Shown here piece after piece: positions 1 to 11,100 of a stretch of 64,000 nucleotides of DNA (positions are counted from its first letter, which is position 1; each line of letters begins with the position of its first letter). The notes under the pieces were generated by a model. It searched no databases and was not told the origin of the DNA. It saw only the letters and a list, made by a program, of their open reading frames with translations. The DNA comes from Globisporangium splendens (lineage: Eukaryota; Oomycota; Peronosporomycetes; Pythiales; Pythiaceae), in contig VFIW01000003.1 in NCBI GenBank assembly GCA_006386115.1, forward strand, positions 868,001 through 932,000, read 5' to 3'. Made by a program: the position numbers and the translations under genes.

Positions 1-1540
1 TTCATGGCTTTCTTCGTGCGCTTATTAGGTTGGAAATGGTGTTGCCAAGCGTTTAGCCACATGTAACCGAAAGCATTGTTTTATTAAACACATATCGGAC
101 ACTCAGCATTTTCAGCGTGGTGCGTGACAGTCCACACTAATTCGAGAACACTGTTTATTTGGACTAGCCTTTAAATCGTAGTCTTTTAGGGATGTGCTTC
201 TGACAACCTGGAGTCAGAGCGTTGCAAATTCTGTACATTTCTAGCTCACGACAGATCTATTTTTGCACTATTCACCGAATAACTGCAGCTAGATGACATC
301 CACATTCCGCGGTCATGCGAGAGCTATTCCCACGAACGAACGGCGATGACGCAGTAGACGATTAATCACGAGCTGGAGGAGGAAAGTGGCGCCGGACCTC
401 AGCGGACCCCGGCGCTCGTCTACGTCGTCACTGCGCCGTGGGTCTTCCACCCGCGTCCTGGCTCCCCCGGATCTGGCGGCGGAGTTGACTCCCAGCGCGA
501 CAGCACATCCGCAACGTATTTTTCCTGCTGACCGTGGCGCTCATTATCGATGGCAAGCTGGACTGGGTCGAGCGACGACTGTACTTTCGCGTATGTCAAG
601 CGACAAAAGTGCAGGCGCGATGGACAGAGATTTTGCGTCTGGAAGACGACTTTCTCAAGGGCAAGGGCGTCCATGTGGACACGGTGTACGCGCTCATTAT
701 GGAGATCGACCACAGCGAGACGCATTCGCGAGTCCCTCTGCGAGAAGCACTCAGGTACTTTTGGAATCGCATCTCGAGATTTCTGTCCTAGTGACCTGGC
801 GCCCGTACCTTGTATCGCATCTTTACGCTGGCGCAGTGCCTTCAGTCATCGTACGCGCATGCGCACCATGGAGCCACATACGTACACAGTGGGCCTCTAG
901 AGGGATGGACGCCACGCCAAGAGCGCATTTGAGCGCATGGAGCCTTTGACGAGTGCACTGAGGGGCATAGTGTAGCCATGACCACACTCCTGTGCATTCC
1001 GTAAGCAGCGCATCATCAAGCAGCTGCTTGGAGGTTTCAGCCAATGGCACGCGTCCTCCCGCGCGACGTAGCCAAAGTTGACGCGATCGGATCGATTCGT
1101 AATCGGTCACTAAAGTGGTTTTATCTCCCATTAGAGAAAAACGTGCTCATATCAAACTTCACAGGCATTAAGAAAGATGAGGGTTCAAGAAAACAAATCT
1201 CTACCGTTTTTATTGATTATCCTTTATAAGTCATCATGACAATGCTACTAATATAAAAAGGACTATGTATTGTAAGAGTGCTGCTGCGTTGAAGGGAACA
1301 GGATGGATGCTAAATCAGTACCCTCACGTTTGACACGCCGTCTCCCTGCCTCACCATCCAGAACCTCCCCCCATCCGATTGCTCGCGTTCTGAGAGCAAG
1401 CTGCACGAGGGCGTGGGGATCGCGCTCATTTGACGAAACGGCAGCAGCGGCACGCAAGCGGCCATCGTTCATCACAATTTGATTTGCCTCCTTCCCCCCC
1501 AGCAGCAACTCAAACACACTCAAACACACACATCAGCACC
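1..1540. other. Left flank, mostly without a recognisable gene
   Basis: Apart from the short coding-like stretch described separately at 499-791, I see no gene here. The last 120 bases, a C/T- and CA-rich stretch, are the 5' flank of the quinone reductase gene. Confidence 0.5.
499..791 (+). pseudogene. Possible gene remnant, unknown family
   Basis: An open frame of about 97 codons runs into a TAG at 789-791. It contains a hydrophobic stretch followed by a well-mixed, amphipathic segment rich in E, R, K and W (for example GKLDWVERRLYFRV and GVHVDTVYALIMEIDH). The composition is protein-like, but there is no in-frame ATG at the start of the similarity and no clear continuation on either side. 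I do not recognise the family. It may be an internal exon or a decayed gene. Confidence 0.3.
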
Positions 1541-2140
1541 ATGGCCAAGGTCGCGATCATTTACTACTCCACGTACGGCCACGTCGCCACGCTCGCCGAG
1601 ACCATCAAGGAGGGTGTCGAGTCCATCGAGGGCGTGACCGCGACGATCTACCAGGTGCGCGAGACACTGCCCGAGGGCGTGCTCGAGAAGATGCACGCGC
1701 CGCCAAAGAAGGAGTACCCAGTCGCGACCAACGACGTGCTCAAGGAGGCTGACGGCATCCTCTTCGGCATGCCCACGCGCTTCGGCGCCGTGCCAGCGCA
1801 GATGAAGGCGTTCTTCGACGCGGCCGGCGGGCTCTGGCAGGAAGGCGCGCTGATCGGCAAGCCCGCAGGCGTGTTCTTCAGCTCGGCGAGCCAGGGCGGC
1901 GGTAACGAGACCACGGTGCTCATGACGCTCCCATTCCTGACCCACATGGGGATGCTCTATGTGCCGCTCGGCACGCGCGCCAAGAAATTCGGCACGTTGG
2001 ACGAGGTCGTCGGTGGCGGCAAGTGGGGCGCGGGCACCTACGCCGGCGACGGCACGCGCAAGCCATCGGAGCGCGAGTTGGGCATCGCGCGCGTGCAGGG
2101 TGAGAGCTTCGCGGAAATCACCAAGAAACTCGCGGCGTAA
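1541..2140 (+). CDS. NAD(P)H:quinone oxidoreductase, WrbA/flavodoxin-like
   Basis: Encodes 199 residues, the usual length of WrbA-type FMN-dependent quinone reductases. These enzymes transfer two electrons from NAD(P)H to quinones and protect against redox cycling in the cytosol. Visible hallmarks are the N-terminal flavodoxin fold with the phosphate-binding loop (IIYYSTYGHVATLAE, about residues 5-19), the GMPTRFG segment after the third strand and the SASQGGGNETT loop that contacts FMN. The chosen ATG at 1541 directly precedes the conserved VAIIYYS strand. The upstream codons in the same frame are low-complexity leader and are unlikely to be translated. An AATAAA lies at 2258-2263, about 120 bases after the stop. 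No intron is visible. The family assignment is secure; the exact quinone substrate is unknown. Confidence 0.93.
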   Translation: MAKVAIIYYSTYGHVATLAETIKEGVESIEGVTATIYQVRETLPEGVLEKMHAPPKKEYPVATNDVLKEADGILFGMPTRFGAVPAQMKAFFDAAGGLWQEGALIGKPAGVFFSSASQGGGNETTVLMTLPFLTHMGMLYVPLGTRAKKFGTLDEVVGGGKWGAGTYAGDGTRKPSERELGIARVQGESFAEITKKLAA

Positions 2141-2623
2141 GAGTGTCAGAAACATGCAAGGCACGCACTCGTTCCCTGGAAACAGGGTTCTTGTAAGTTG
2201 ACGCGTGCGCACGACACTAGTCGTAGTACACAAGAAGAAAAAGTGAAATTGGATTCGAATAAAGCTTTGCGCGTTGTACAAAATGCCTTGCGCCATTTGC
2301 TTTTTCTTTTGAGCTGTGCACACGATGACAATGATCCAGTCAGCGCAGCTGGAGACTCGGTGGTGCAATGCGTTTGATACTATGGACTCAGGCCACGAGG
2401 TAGACGACGACGAATTACATCACCTCCACGCTGCCAGTCAACGTCATAGCATTGTTGTCATTTGCGCGTGGGCTATTCTGTTAAACCAGCGAGACGAACT
2501 TCTTACACAAATGTCTACTTTTTGTATTAACCATACACACCTCATGCACGCAAGGATTATCTGGGGTACGTACTCAGACTACACAAGCATTTTCCAATTA
2601 AAGTATCTTCTCCAAACGAGTTT
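2141..2623. other. Convergent intergenic space
   Basis: This 483-base stretch holds the two 3' ends of the convergent quinone reductase and LPMO genes. Apart from the polyadenylation signal, nothing coding is recognisable. Confidence 0.6.
2258..2263 (+). terminator. Candidate polyadenylation signal of the quinone reductase gene
   Basis: A canonical AATAAA hexamer lies about 120 bases after the TAA of the WrbA-like gene, in the intergenic space between two convergent genes. Confidence 0.4.
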
Positions 2624-3697
2624 TCACTTGGCGCTCTTAGTCTTGCAGTTGGCGACCTTGGATGGAGCAGGTGTGGCTGCTGCGTCCGCTTCACCAGCCA
2701 CGGTCGATCCTTTGCTTGGCTTCGGAGTACGGGTCTTCTTTGGCTTGCGAGTCTTTTCAGGCTTTGGAGTCTTACCCTTAGATGGACTAGAAACTGGAGC
2801 CTTGGTAGTAGCGGCAGGAGTTGGCGCCTTGGTAGCAGCCGGAGTTGGTGCCTTAGTAGTGGCAGCTGGAGTCGGTTCTTCTGTGGCGTCGTCATTCACA
2901 TCGCCGTCGTCTGAGCCAGACATTGTCGAGTTGCCGCCTGTAGTTGGAGAAGACACACCTCCACCACACTTCTGAACTGGCGCAGGGATGCCGAACTTGT
3001 AGTTCTTCTCGTAGTCCGTATTGCTTCCCTTGTATTGCGAGTTGACAATGTCATTCGTGTAAAAGTAGAAGCACTGATCAGTTCCCTTGTTCTCGAGCTT
3101 CGAGACGCGGTCTCCACCAACGAAAGATGGGCACTTTGGAGCAGCAGACTTGGTGCCAGCAGTGGTCAACTTGATATCCGCACACGATCGGAACTGAGGC
3201 TCCGCCCAGCCGATATTGCCGAAACTGGAACCCACACCGAACCACGTCCACTGAAGCACGTAGTCACCCGTCGGCAGCCAGTCAGGGAGCACAATCTTGT
3301 CTCCACACGGAATGGTGTTGTCGCCACTGCTATCGCCAGCGTATCTGGTGTTCGTCCCCTTTGGCAAGCAAGTTGGACCAGACTCACGACACGTGTAGTA
3401 AAACGCGTTCTTGTCAAAGACCTCCTTTGATTCTTCACCGCGCTTCGCAATGGACCACCGGATGAAGCCACCCAAGTGGTTGTTGCGCCAGTAACGCACG
3501 TCGATGGTCTCGCCGGCTTTGAACGACGTCGATTGTCCGGGAGTGTTGCTTGGACATCCGATCTTGCCTTCAATGTCGGCGCGTGAGCCGGTTTCTCGCG
3601 AGACTGGCTTGGTGAGCCACGAGTGCGCGTCCACTGGAGTGAACGAGCTGAGCGCAAGCAGAGCGGCGGCGGAGGCTGCGGACGTGATGAACTTCAT
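2624..3697 (-). CDS. Secreted AA17-type lytic polysaccharide monooxygenase (pectin-active family)
   Basis: Encodes 357 residues. A 24-residue signal peptide ends in ...PVDA, so the mature protein begins with His25. That is the N-terminal copper-binding histidine diagnostic of LPMOs. The second histidine-brace ligand is probably His74 in the RNNHLGGFIRW segment. The SCADI segment near the end of the catalytic domain matches oomycete AA17 proteins, a family reported to cleave pectin oxidatively during plant infection. After the catalytic domain (about 25-200) and a cysteine-containing segment comes a low-complexity T/A/P/K-rich tail (about 270-345) ending in a short Cys/Lys motif. Such a tail may be O-glycosylated or bind the wall. 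The ATG at 3695-3697 is chosen because it starts the signal peptide. A strong oomycete initiator lies at 3733-3748. A disabled inverted copy lies at 5373-6436. Confidence 0.9.
   Translation of the reverse strand: MKFITSAASAAALLALSSFTPVDAHSWLTKPVSRETGSRADIEGKIGCPSNTPGQSTSFKAGETIDVRYWRNNHLGGFIRWSIAKRGEESKEVFDKNAFYYTCRESGPTCLPKGTNTRYAGDSSGDNTIPCGDKIVLPDWLPTGDYVLQWTWFGVGSSFGNIGWAEPQFRSCADIKLTTAGTKSAAPKCPSFVGGDRVSKLENKGTDQCFYFYTNDIVNSQYKGSNTDYEKNYKFGIPAPVQKCGGGVSSPTTGGNSTMSGSDDGDVNDDATEEPTPAATTKAPTPAATKAPTPAATTKAPVSSPSKGKTPKPEKTRKPKKTRTPKPSKGSTVAGEADAAATPAPSKVANCKTKSAK
3022..3548. repeat. Left arm of 527-bp inverted repeat (LPMO)
   Basis: The reverse complement of this stretch matches 5521-6047. 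The encoded 175-residue segments are identical, and so are the translations of the other frames I compared, so the DNA appears identical or nearly so. Homology outside the arms is much weaker, which gives the repeat sharp edges inside the gene. Confidence 0.85.
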
Positions 3698-3732
3698 GGC
3701 TTTGCGCGTTCGACGAGTGCGTGGAACGAGGC

Positions 3733-3748
3733 GAATCGGAGAATGAGC
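3733..3748 (-). promoter_or_regulatory. Oomycete Inr/FPR-like core promoter of the LPMO gene
   Basis: Read on the minus strand this is GCTCATTCTCCGATTC, close to the Phytophthora core promoter consensus GCTCATTYYNCAWTTT. It sits about 36-51 bases upstream of the LPMO ATG, where transcription starts are expected. Confidence 0.7.
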
Positions 3749-5372
3749 GAACGAAACGAATGGCGGGAGGCAGAGCGCATGATGGCAGTAGAACGGTAGG
3801 CGCAAGAGGCTGATCATTGCCGTTAAGGGACGGCAGGTTCAAGGAGTTCAGGTGTGAACCCACTTCATGACTCTGTGGCGTGCGCTTCGAATCCAGATGG
3901 CTACAAAATGGGCTGGCTACTGCGTCTCTCGCACACAGCCCTACTTTACCTCAATACCTTTTCACCTACAATATTATATCAAATGGTACCACATTTTTGC
4001 CTCTTCACTATCAACAATAACCTTTATATTTGATATATGAGTAATAGTTTATTGCAGTACTCCACCATTTGTCGAAGGATCGAGTCGCGCTCGTTGTGTC
4101 CACCTGTTTTCTAGTTCTTTTATTTATTGTTTCAGGCGTTTTACGTCGTTCAAGCTTTGCGTCTGTACATGTTGCTCCGTGCCGCTAAACTTTGACTCGC
4201 ATGATTGCACGTTGCGGCGCATTCTCGGATCGCAGGTGGCATGTAAAGGCACAGTGGGGATGCACTTTGGGCGACTCTTGCTGAGGCGACCAATGGCGAC
4301 GTCATGTGCTCCTCCCAGACTTCGCTCGTCTCGTGGCCACGGAGGCAGGGACGCTCGCTTTCGAAACAGCAGACGACAGAGCTCAATATACACAGCATAA
4401 TGACAGAGAGAGTGCAAGTTACTTGAGCGTGTTGATTGAACGCCACATGTTGAAAACGCGTCTGACGTTGCGCAGGATGCAATCTTGAGAAAGTTGACGT
4501 TGGGTAATCGACTGGAGCTGCTCGACGCATTGATTACGGTTACCGGTGGTGCCATGACGAGAGATCAGGCGTCAAAAGCCCACTTTTGACTCTGCCCTAA
4601 CGGCTTGTCCTATTGCTGTCGCTGAATGCAGGCAATGGCGTCTTGCTTTTGGACATGGCATGCTGTCCAACTCGCGGGTCTGCGTTCGTCAAGGGATGCG
4701 AACGTCAACCGATGGATCTGGCGCGAACGACGAGAGATGGACGCTCTTGACACACTACCGCCTGGTTTTGCTCGAGGTCGTCGCGACCCAGTCATCTTAC
4801 GAACAGTAAACACAAGTTTGCACTCCACCAGCTGTGCGATCACGCCAGACTCAGGTGTTGAGCTGCGTTGGCGCCGCGACCATCCCGCGTGGTCATGGTT
4901 GAGCTGCAATGTTACTTTGAAGCAGACGATGTGGACGAATGTGTGAATGCCTCCTGGCCACAGGAAACGAAGAGCTCCGTTCTGGCGCAAAACTGACTCC
5001 GTCACTTCTCAATGTGAAGTGCTAAGCGCATTCCTAGCCTCAGCTTTTCCACTCGCAACTCGAAAGAAAATAGTAGCTGAGCTGCGTCATCGCGAGTGGG
5101 TACAACTTGAGACGATATGAGCAACAAATCTGCCTCGTGTTAGTAGCTGAGGCGCAACAAATCAAGTTGCATCTGCCACGCACCCACACATCAAGCCGCA
5201 GCCACAAAACCAAACACAAAACCATGAACAGCGTGCATGAGCGTCGTTGCTTTTCTCTGGTTCGTTCATGCTGGCACAAATGATGGACCCAAAGGTTCTG
5301 ATACATTCACAAAATGCTCGCTGTCATTTTTCAATTTGCCTCCCATTGCCCTCAGCTCAACTCAAATCCACC
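3749..5372. other. Spacer between inverted LPMO copies
   Basis: About 1.6 kb with no gene I can support. Short frames at 4124-4555 and 4610-5005 show no family hallmark or start context and are probably chance. This segment is most of the loop between the inverted repeats described at 3022-3548 and 5521-6047. Confidence 0.5.
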
Positions 5373-6436
5373 ATGACTTTTCTTACTTCATCTCTCCCTG
5401 TGCCCTCCGCTGCGTTGCTGACGCTGAACTCGTTTGCTCAAGTCGACGTTCACTGATGGCTCACCAAGCCAGTCTCGCGAGAAACCAGTGCAGATCTGGA
5501 CGGTTCCATGTGCTGCCCAACAACACTCCCGGACAATCGACGTCGTTCAAAGCCGGCGAGACCATCGACGTGCGTTACTGGCGCAACAACCACTTGGGTG
5601 GCTTCATCCGGTGGTCCATTGCGAAGCGCGGTGAAGAATCAAAGGAGGTCTTTGACAAGAACGCGTTTTACTACACGTGTCGTGAGTCTGGTCCAACTTG
5701 CTTGCCAAAGGGGACGAACACCAGATACGCTGGCGATAGCAGTGGCGACAACACCATTCCGTGTGGAGACAAGATTGTGCTCCCTGACTGGCTGCCGACG
5801 GGTGACTACGTGCTTCAGTGGACGTGGTTCGGTGTGGGTTCCAGTTTCGGCAATATCGGCTGGGCGGAGCCTCAGTTCCGATCGTGTGCGGATATCAAGT
5901 TGACCACTGCTGGCACCAAGTCTGCTGCTCCAAAGTGCCCATCTTTCGTTGGTGGAGACCGCGTCTCGAAGCTCGAGAACAAGGGAACTGATCAGTGCTT
6001 CTACTTTTACACGAATGACATTGTCAACTCGCAATACAAGGGAAGCAGCCCTGATTATGAAGAAAAAAACTACCAGTTTGGCATCCCTGTGCGAGTCAAA
6101 AAATGCAACGGAGACACGTCCCCAGACGACAACTCGACGACTTCTGGCTCAGATGGTGTGGACGACGACGCCACTGCAGCACCGACCCCTGTCGTGACTA
6201 CGAAGGTTCCAACTTCTACTCCATCAACCAAACCTTCAGCCACTAACGAAAAGACTCCAAATCCCCCAAGACTCGCAAGACACAGAAGACTCGCAAGCCA
6301 AAGCCCAGCAAAGGAGCGACTGTTGTTGGCGAAGCGGACACGAAAGCTGCACCTGCTCCGTCCAAGGTCGCCAACTGCAAGACCAAGAGTGCCCAGTCGA
6401 TTCACTCGCCTCATTCTTCTTGTTTCTCTCAAGTAA
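5373..6436 (+). pseudogene. Disabled AA17 LPMO copy
   Basis: The ATG at 5373 starts a recognisable but diverged signal peptide (MTFLTSSLPVPSAALL...) ending ...QVDVH. The codon after the putative copper-binding His is TGA (5454-5456) where the intact paralogue has TCG. A second lesion near 5510-5520 shifts the frame. The central 175 residues are then read in one open frame and are identical to the intact LPMO at 2624-3697. A further single-base deletion around 6250-6260, in the Pro/Lys-rich tail, shifts the frame again, and the normal stop is lost. The copy therefore cannot make a secreted enzyme with an N-terminal His. The contrast between diverged, broken ends and an unchanged core points to recent gene conversion. 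A rescue by splicing seems unlikely, since no GT-AG pair obviously bypasses all three lesions. Confidence 0.85.
5521..6047. repeat. Right arm of 527-bp inverted repeat (LPMO)
   Basis: Pairs with 3022-3548 in inverted orientation; the loop is 1972 bases. The arm ends abruptly at both sides: at 5520 next to the frameshift and at 6047 after the ...KGS codons. Confidence 0.85.
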
Positions 6437-6488
6437 ATTTGTCGACCTCTGCTTTTTTTTGCTTCAGTAACGTCAATATCAACCCTTG

Positions 6489-8105
6489 AACTTGATCAAG
6501 ACACTGAAGTAGTAGTTTTTTTTTTACCAAGTCGCTTGTGTGGGTCAAGCGATGCTTCTGGATCACGAATATTTGAGATTAACACAACTCGCTTCCCAAC
6601 GTTCGAAAAAGAAGCTTGAAGGCGTCTGCTTGAGGCACAAAACCTTCCACTATCTGTCGCCACCACACCCACTCAGTTCATTTTGGAAGTTCGGCAGCGC
6701 TCATCTCCCTTGCAAGTCACTTGCACCAGCGCCAAGCAATTGCTGCACGCACAGTTTACTCTTGGTGTCGTTTGTCTCGTTCCGAGTAAACGCTGCCTAT
6801 AATAGCGTTTGCAGCTGGCAGGCTTGCATGGGGTGGCACAGCTGCAAGGATTTATCGAGTGCCAGCAACGTCAAGGAGAAATGCCGTGATAAATAGCTTT
6901 CGATGCCGGTCTTCCGAGCTCTTTCTGCTCGTGATACCCAGTGAGGTGTCGCGGTATCCATCCAGTCCAGCATTATTGGGACATGCGGGGATCTGAATGG
7001 TGACCGGGAGTTGCCAGCAACACAGGAATAGCCCACTGGATGGGGCTATTTGTGCAGCAAATAACTGCCAGAGCGAACCGAGTATTAAGAGACGCTTTAC
7101 ATCAAGTAATTCGATCTTGCCAACTTGAGAATGCGCGCAGGACTGCAACATTGCAGCACGAATAATCACCGAGTAACCGTCACAAGCAAGGCGCTCTTGG
7201 ATGCTCTTTTTTCGCATGGTCCGACCTTTTGATGAAACGACATCGAGATGCTATTGTTATACTTTCTCATGTTTTAAAATTGATACAGTTGAGTGTTTGT
7301 TGTGGCGACGGCCATCGAAATCCACATTGGCGCCATCTTGGTCGTATCTTCCGTTTTATAATTGATAAAACTGTCTGTATTTTGTGGTGCTGTGCGATTT
7401 TGGGCAGCTGCACTTTTTGAAGTGCACCCGAAAATCGAGGGGTCGTCAAGTAAATTACCCGCCACCTCTCGCCAAAGATAACAGCATCAACACTCACTTG
7501 ATGGCATTTGTTTATAATAATCGCGAAACTTGCAGCCATCAAAGCAGCAATGAACCCACTCAACCCAGTCCCAAGCGCCGATCTTGCTCCATCAGTCACA
7601 ATCGATCACTCTCCATCGCAACCAATCAAACAAAATTAGAGAGCCCGTAGTTTACCAACCATATGTTGTTTTTATCTTACAGTAAAATAACCGCTTCACA
7701 CAACACTGCACCAGTGCTGGACTGTAGCGTAAGTAATATAATGTTATTACTTTCCCACCCAGCGCCAAACCCCGCCCAAAAAATTCAGAACGCAAGGGGA
7801 AGGGGGAGGGAGGGTTGCGCAGAATAATGAATAAAAAAGGAGCAGAAGCGATGCAAAACAACAGCACGCACACACGACACATCAACAGCCATAAGCACGA
7901 AAGGCGTCTCTGTGTGCGTGCATTTGTATTCCGCTATTGTCATTTCAACAGCAGCGCGTCCGACGTGGCGAAAGAAAACGAGTCGCGCGTGGCATCGAGC
8001 GTTTCGCGCGTCTGTCGCGAGAGTGAGTGAGTGAGTGAGTGCGTGTGCTACGTGGAACAAGAAGGGCGTAAAGTGGTGCTGCGGGAGTAAAAGTCCGGAC
8101 GAAGC
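6489..8105. other. Intergenic, upstream of the PI4-kinase
   Basis: No gene recognised. It contains a GTGA tetranucleotide run at about 8025-8041 immediately upstream of the kinase ATG, likely in its 5' leader. Frames at 6852-7217 and 7267-7599 show no family signature. Confidence 0.5.
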
Positions 8106-11100
8106 ATGGCGACGGCGCTGCATTCAAGCACCAGCAGTGGTCCCGAGCACGATGAGATGGCGCTCTTGCGGCTGGAGAGGGGGCTGCTGAGTGCCGCCGA
8201 CAGTGGCGTCGAGTATATGGGAAGAGAGGCGGCCCAGCAGGCGCAAGACGAGAGCGAAGCGAAGACGCCACCTATGGCGACGACGGGAGAGAAACTGCTG
8301 CCGCTGGCCCCCGAGGCGCACTATCGCACGGCGTCGACGACACTAGAAGCTGGCAGCACAGGCGACTCGTCGTCCCAGAAGAAGCAGCAGACGATGGAGA
8401 TGGAGCTGGCGCTCGCGACGACAGCAGCAGCATTCGGCGAACATGGCGACAAAGGTGCATACTTCGAAGGGTATCTCCGCAAGCGGTACTCCACGAGCAT
8501 GTACATGGGTTCGTGGCGGTACTGCATCCTCCAGGGCAATCGGCTGCGATGGTATATGACCCAGGAGCTCGCGCACGCCGACAGCCAATTACGCGGCGAA
8601 GTGTGGGTCCGCGACGTGGAGCCGTGGAACGGCCAGGGATCCATGAACACGTACCCGCATGCGTTCGCAATCCGCACGGCGAACCATCGGCAGCTGTTGT
8701 GTTCGTCCAAGTCCGTGGACGAGAAAGACGAGTGGCTCGCGAATTTACAGAAATGCATCCAGCACATCAAGCGCCACGGCGGCGGCGACCGGCCTCACAG
8801 CCACATCCACCACGAAGGCGGCTCGGAGAACCGCCGCATTGTCCCCGAGGATATGCTGCGCGCGACCAACGCCGAGTCGGTCGGAGGCGTCTCGTTCGCA
8901 GAGTCGGTTCCTCGCTCTCCAACAATGCCAGTGCTCGGAGCTGCGGTGCCAGCACCGACGGACGCGACTTCAGCAGCCAGTGAGAGCGAGTGCACACGGT
9001 GTGCGATTCGCTTTGGAGCCGTGCTCGCGCGCCGGTATGTGTGTGGCTCGTGCGCGAAACCCTTTTGTTCGCGCCATTGTTCGAGCTACGTGAAGCTACA
9101 TCACCTGGGACTGCGCTCGGCTCGACGATGCTGTATGGCGTGTGCGCGGCGCCAAGATTTCATCCTGTACCTTCGTTCGCTCTCGCGCTTCTTGGACTCG
9201 ATCAACACTGGTTTTCCGAACATGGACGCTGTCATTCTGCAGTGTGGTCCGCAGTTTGATACCTCGGACTTGTTTGAGCGCACGATCGAGAAGCTGCGTC
9301 GCGGTCCCATGAGCCTGGTGAAAACCGTCAAGATCCTGTACCAGACGCGAAAAAAGCCGCATTTGTTTGTCGTGACGTGCGAACGTCTGCCGTTTTATGT
9401 CGAGAACTGCATCGACCGTGTCGAGAACCTGTGGTACCAGATCCTGCACCTGTTCCAGTGCTGTGATGTGGACTCGGAAAGCTCAGCGATTCAACTGTTC
9501 TACTTGCGGCGATACATTCGCGCGATCTGCCGCCGATCGCCTCGCATTGCGCTGCAGACCATTTGGCATGTGCAGGCTTCCGTTGGTGACGCGTCGGGGT
9601 TGCACCCGCACTCGCTTTTGTCGTTACTCGGGTATGTGTATCCGATGAGCGAAGGCAACCTCACACTCTGGAGAGAGCACCTTCTAGCACAGTACCCAGA
9701 CCACCAGCGTGATGAAATCTTGAGTGGACTGAAGCTTGCGTACGCCCAAAGCGAGGCGCTGATTGAACGGGAGAACGGCTCACTGATTGAGAGGTGGCTG
9801 AATGCAAGGGCGGTATCGGACTTTGAAGCATCTGCGACCGAGCTCGCGAACTCGGGCATTGAATTGTGTGAGTTCCAGACCAGCATCTTGTACGAGTCGC
9901 TTAGTGTGGATGATTGGGCTAGAGGACCTACCCAGATCGAGACCCTTGTGTTCGACCAGGTGAACTTCGTGCAATCCTTGGCAGATATCAGCGAGCGCCT
10001 TCGCCACGTGCAACCAGTGCAAAAGCGTGGGATGTTCTTGGAAATCGAGCTGAAGCAGACGAACGAGAAACTGCTCCAGTCAGCACTGTATCCGTTGTGC
10101 ACAGCGTCCGATCAGCTATATCGAGTGCTCCGAATTCCGCCGAACGAGGGAAAAGTGTTTACAACCAAGATGCGTGCTCCGACGCTTCTTTTCCTCGAGA
10201 CCGTGCCAGTGGATGCAACCACATTGGTGGGCTCGAACGACCGCTTTCGTCCGTTCGTCTCGACTTCTCACCCACGAAACTCTACGTTTTTCGAGTCGCT
10301 TCCTCCTTCCTTTGCGATCCTCGGCGACGGCAGTTCCCGTGATTCCCTCGTGTCATCTACCGAGTCGTCAAACGATGTATTTGCGACACCCAAGACACAT
10401 AAAGGACGAGGCGGTTCGCAGCAAACTTACCTGGAAGACATTGACCCAATGAGCGACGGCGCAATGAATGGGAAGTCCAATGTGGCGTCTGCGTTGGGAG
10501 GAATCATTGGTCGTCACATGACTTTTCCTGGAGCAGATTATAACCGCGACCGCGGAGATTCAACCAACGCGTCGGAGGGTCGGGGATTTTCGTTGGTGTC
10601 GACGAATTCGCACAAGCGACACAATGTCGACAACATCGTGTACGACAGCAAAGTGTATGGCGAGAGCTGGGAAGAACGCAAAGAGCGCATCCGTGTGGAG
10701 TCGCCATACGGGCATCTGCCAGGGTGGACGCTGTTTTCGATCATTGTGAAAACGAACGACGATCTGCGCCAAGAGGTGTTCACGATGCAATTGATCAAGA
10801 AGTTCCAGTCCATTTTCGAGTACGAAGGCACCAACCTGTGGTTGAGAACGTACCGAATCGTGGCTACTGGCGCTAGCATCGGCTTGCTGGAGACCATCAA
10901 TGATGCTTGTTCGCTCGATCATCTCAAGAAAAACTTCCCAGGCGGCAATCTCTTTACGTACTTCAAAAGTGTCTACGGAGAGCCCTCGACGCCAAGCTTT
11001 GAAGCCGCGCGGAAAAACTTCATTGACAGTATGGCAGCGTATTCTGTGGTGTCGTATCTGCTGCTGGTGAAAGATCGTCACAATGGTAACATCTTGCTGA

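Noticed and set aside
1520..2368. 282-codon frame antisense to the quinone reductase
   Set aside because: A shadow of the GC-rich codon bias of the real gene; the protein has no domain and runs through the sense CDS.
3880..3900. tRNA B-box-like CTTCGAATCC
   Set aside because: No A box or foldable cloverleaf around it.
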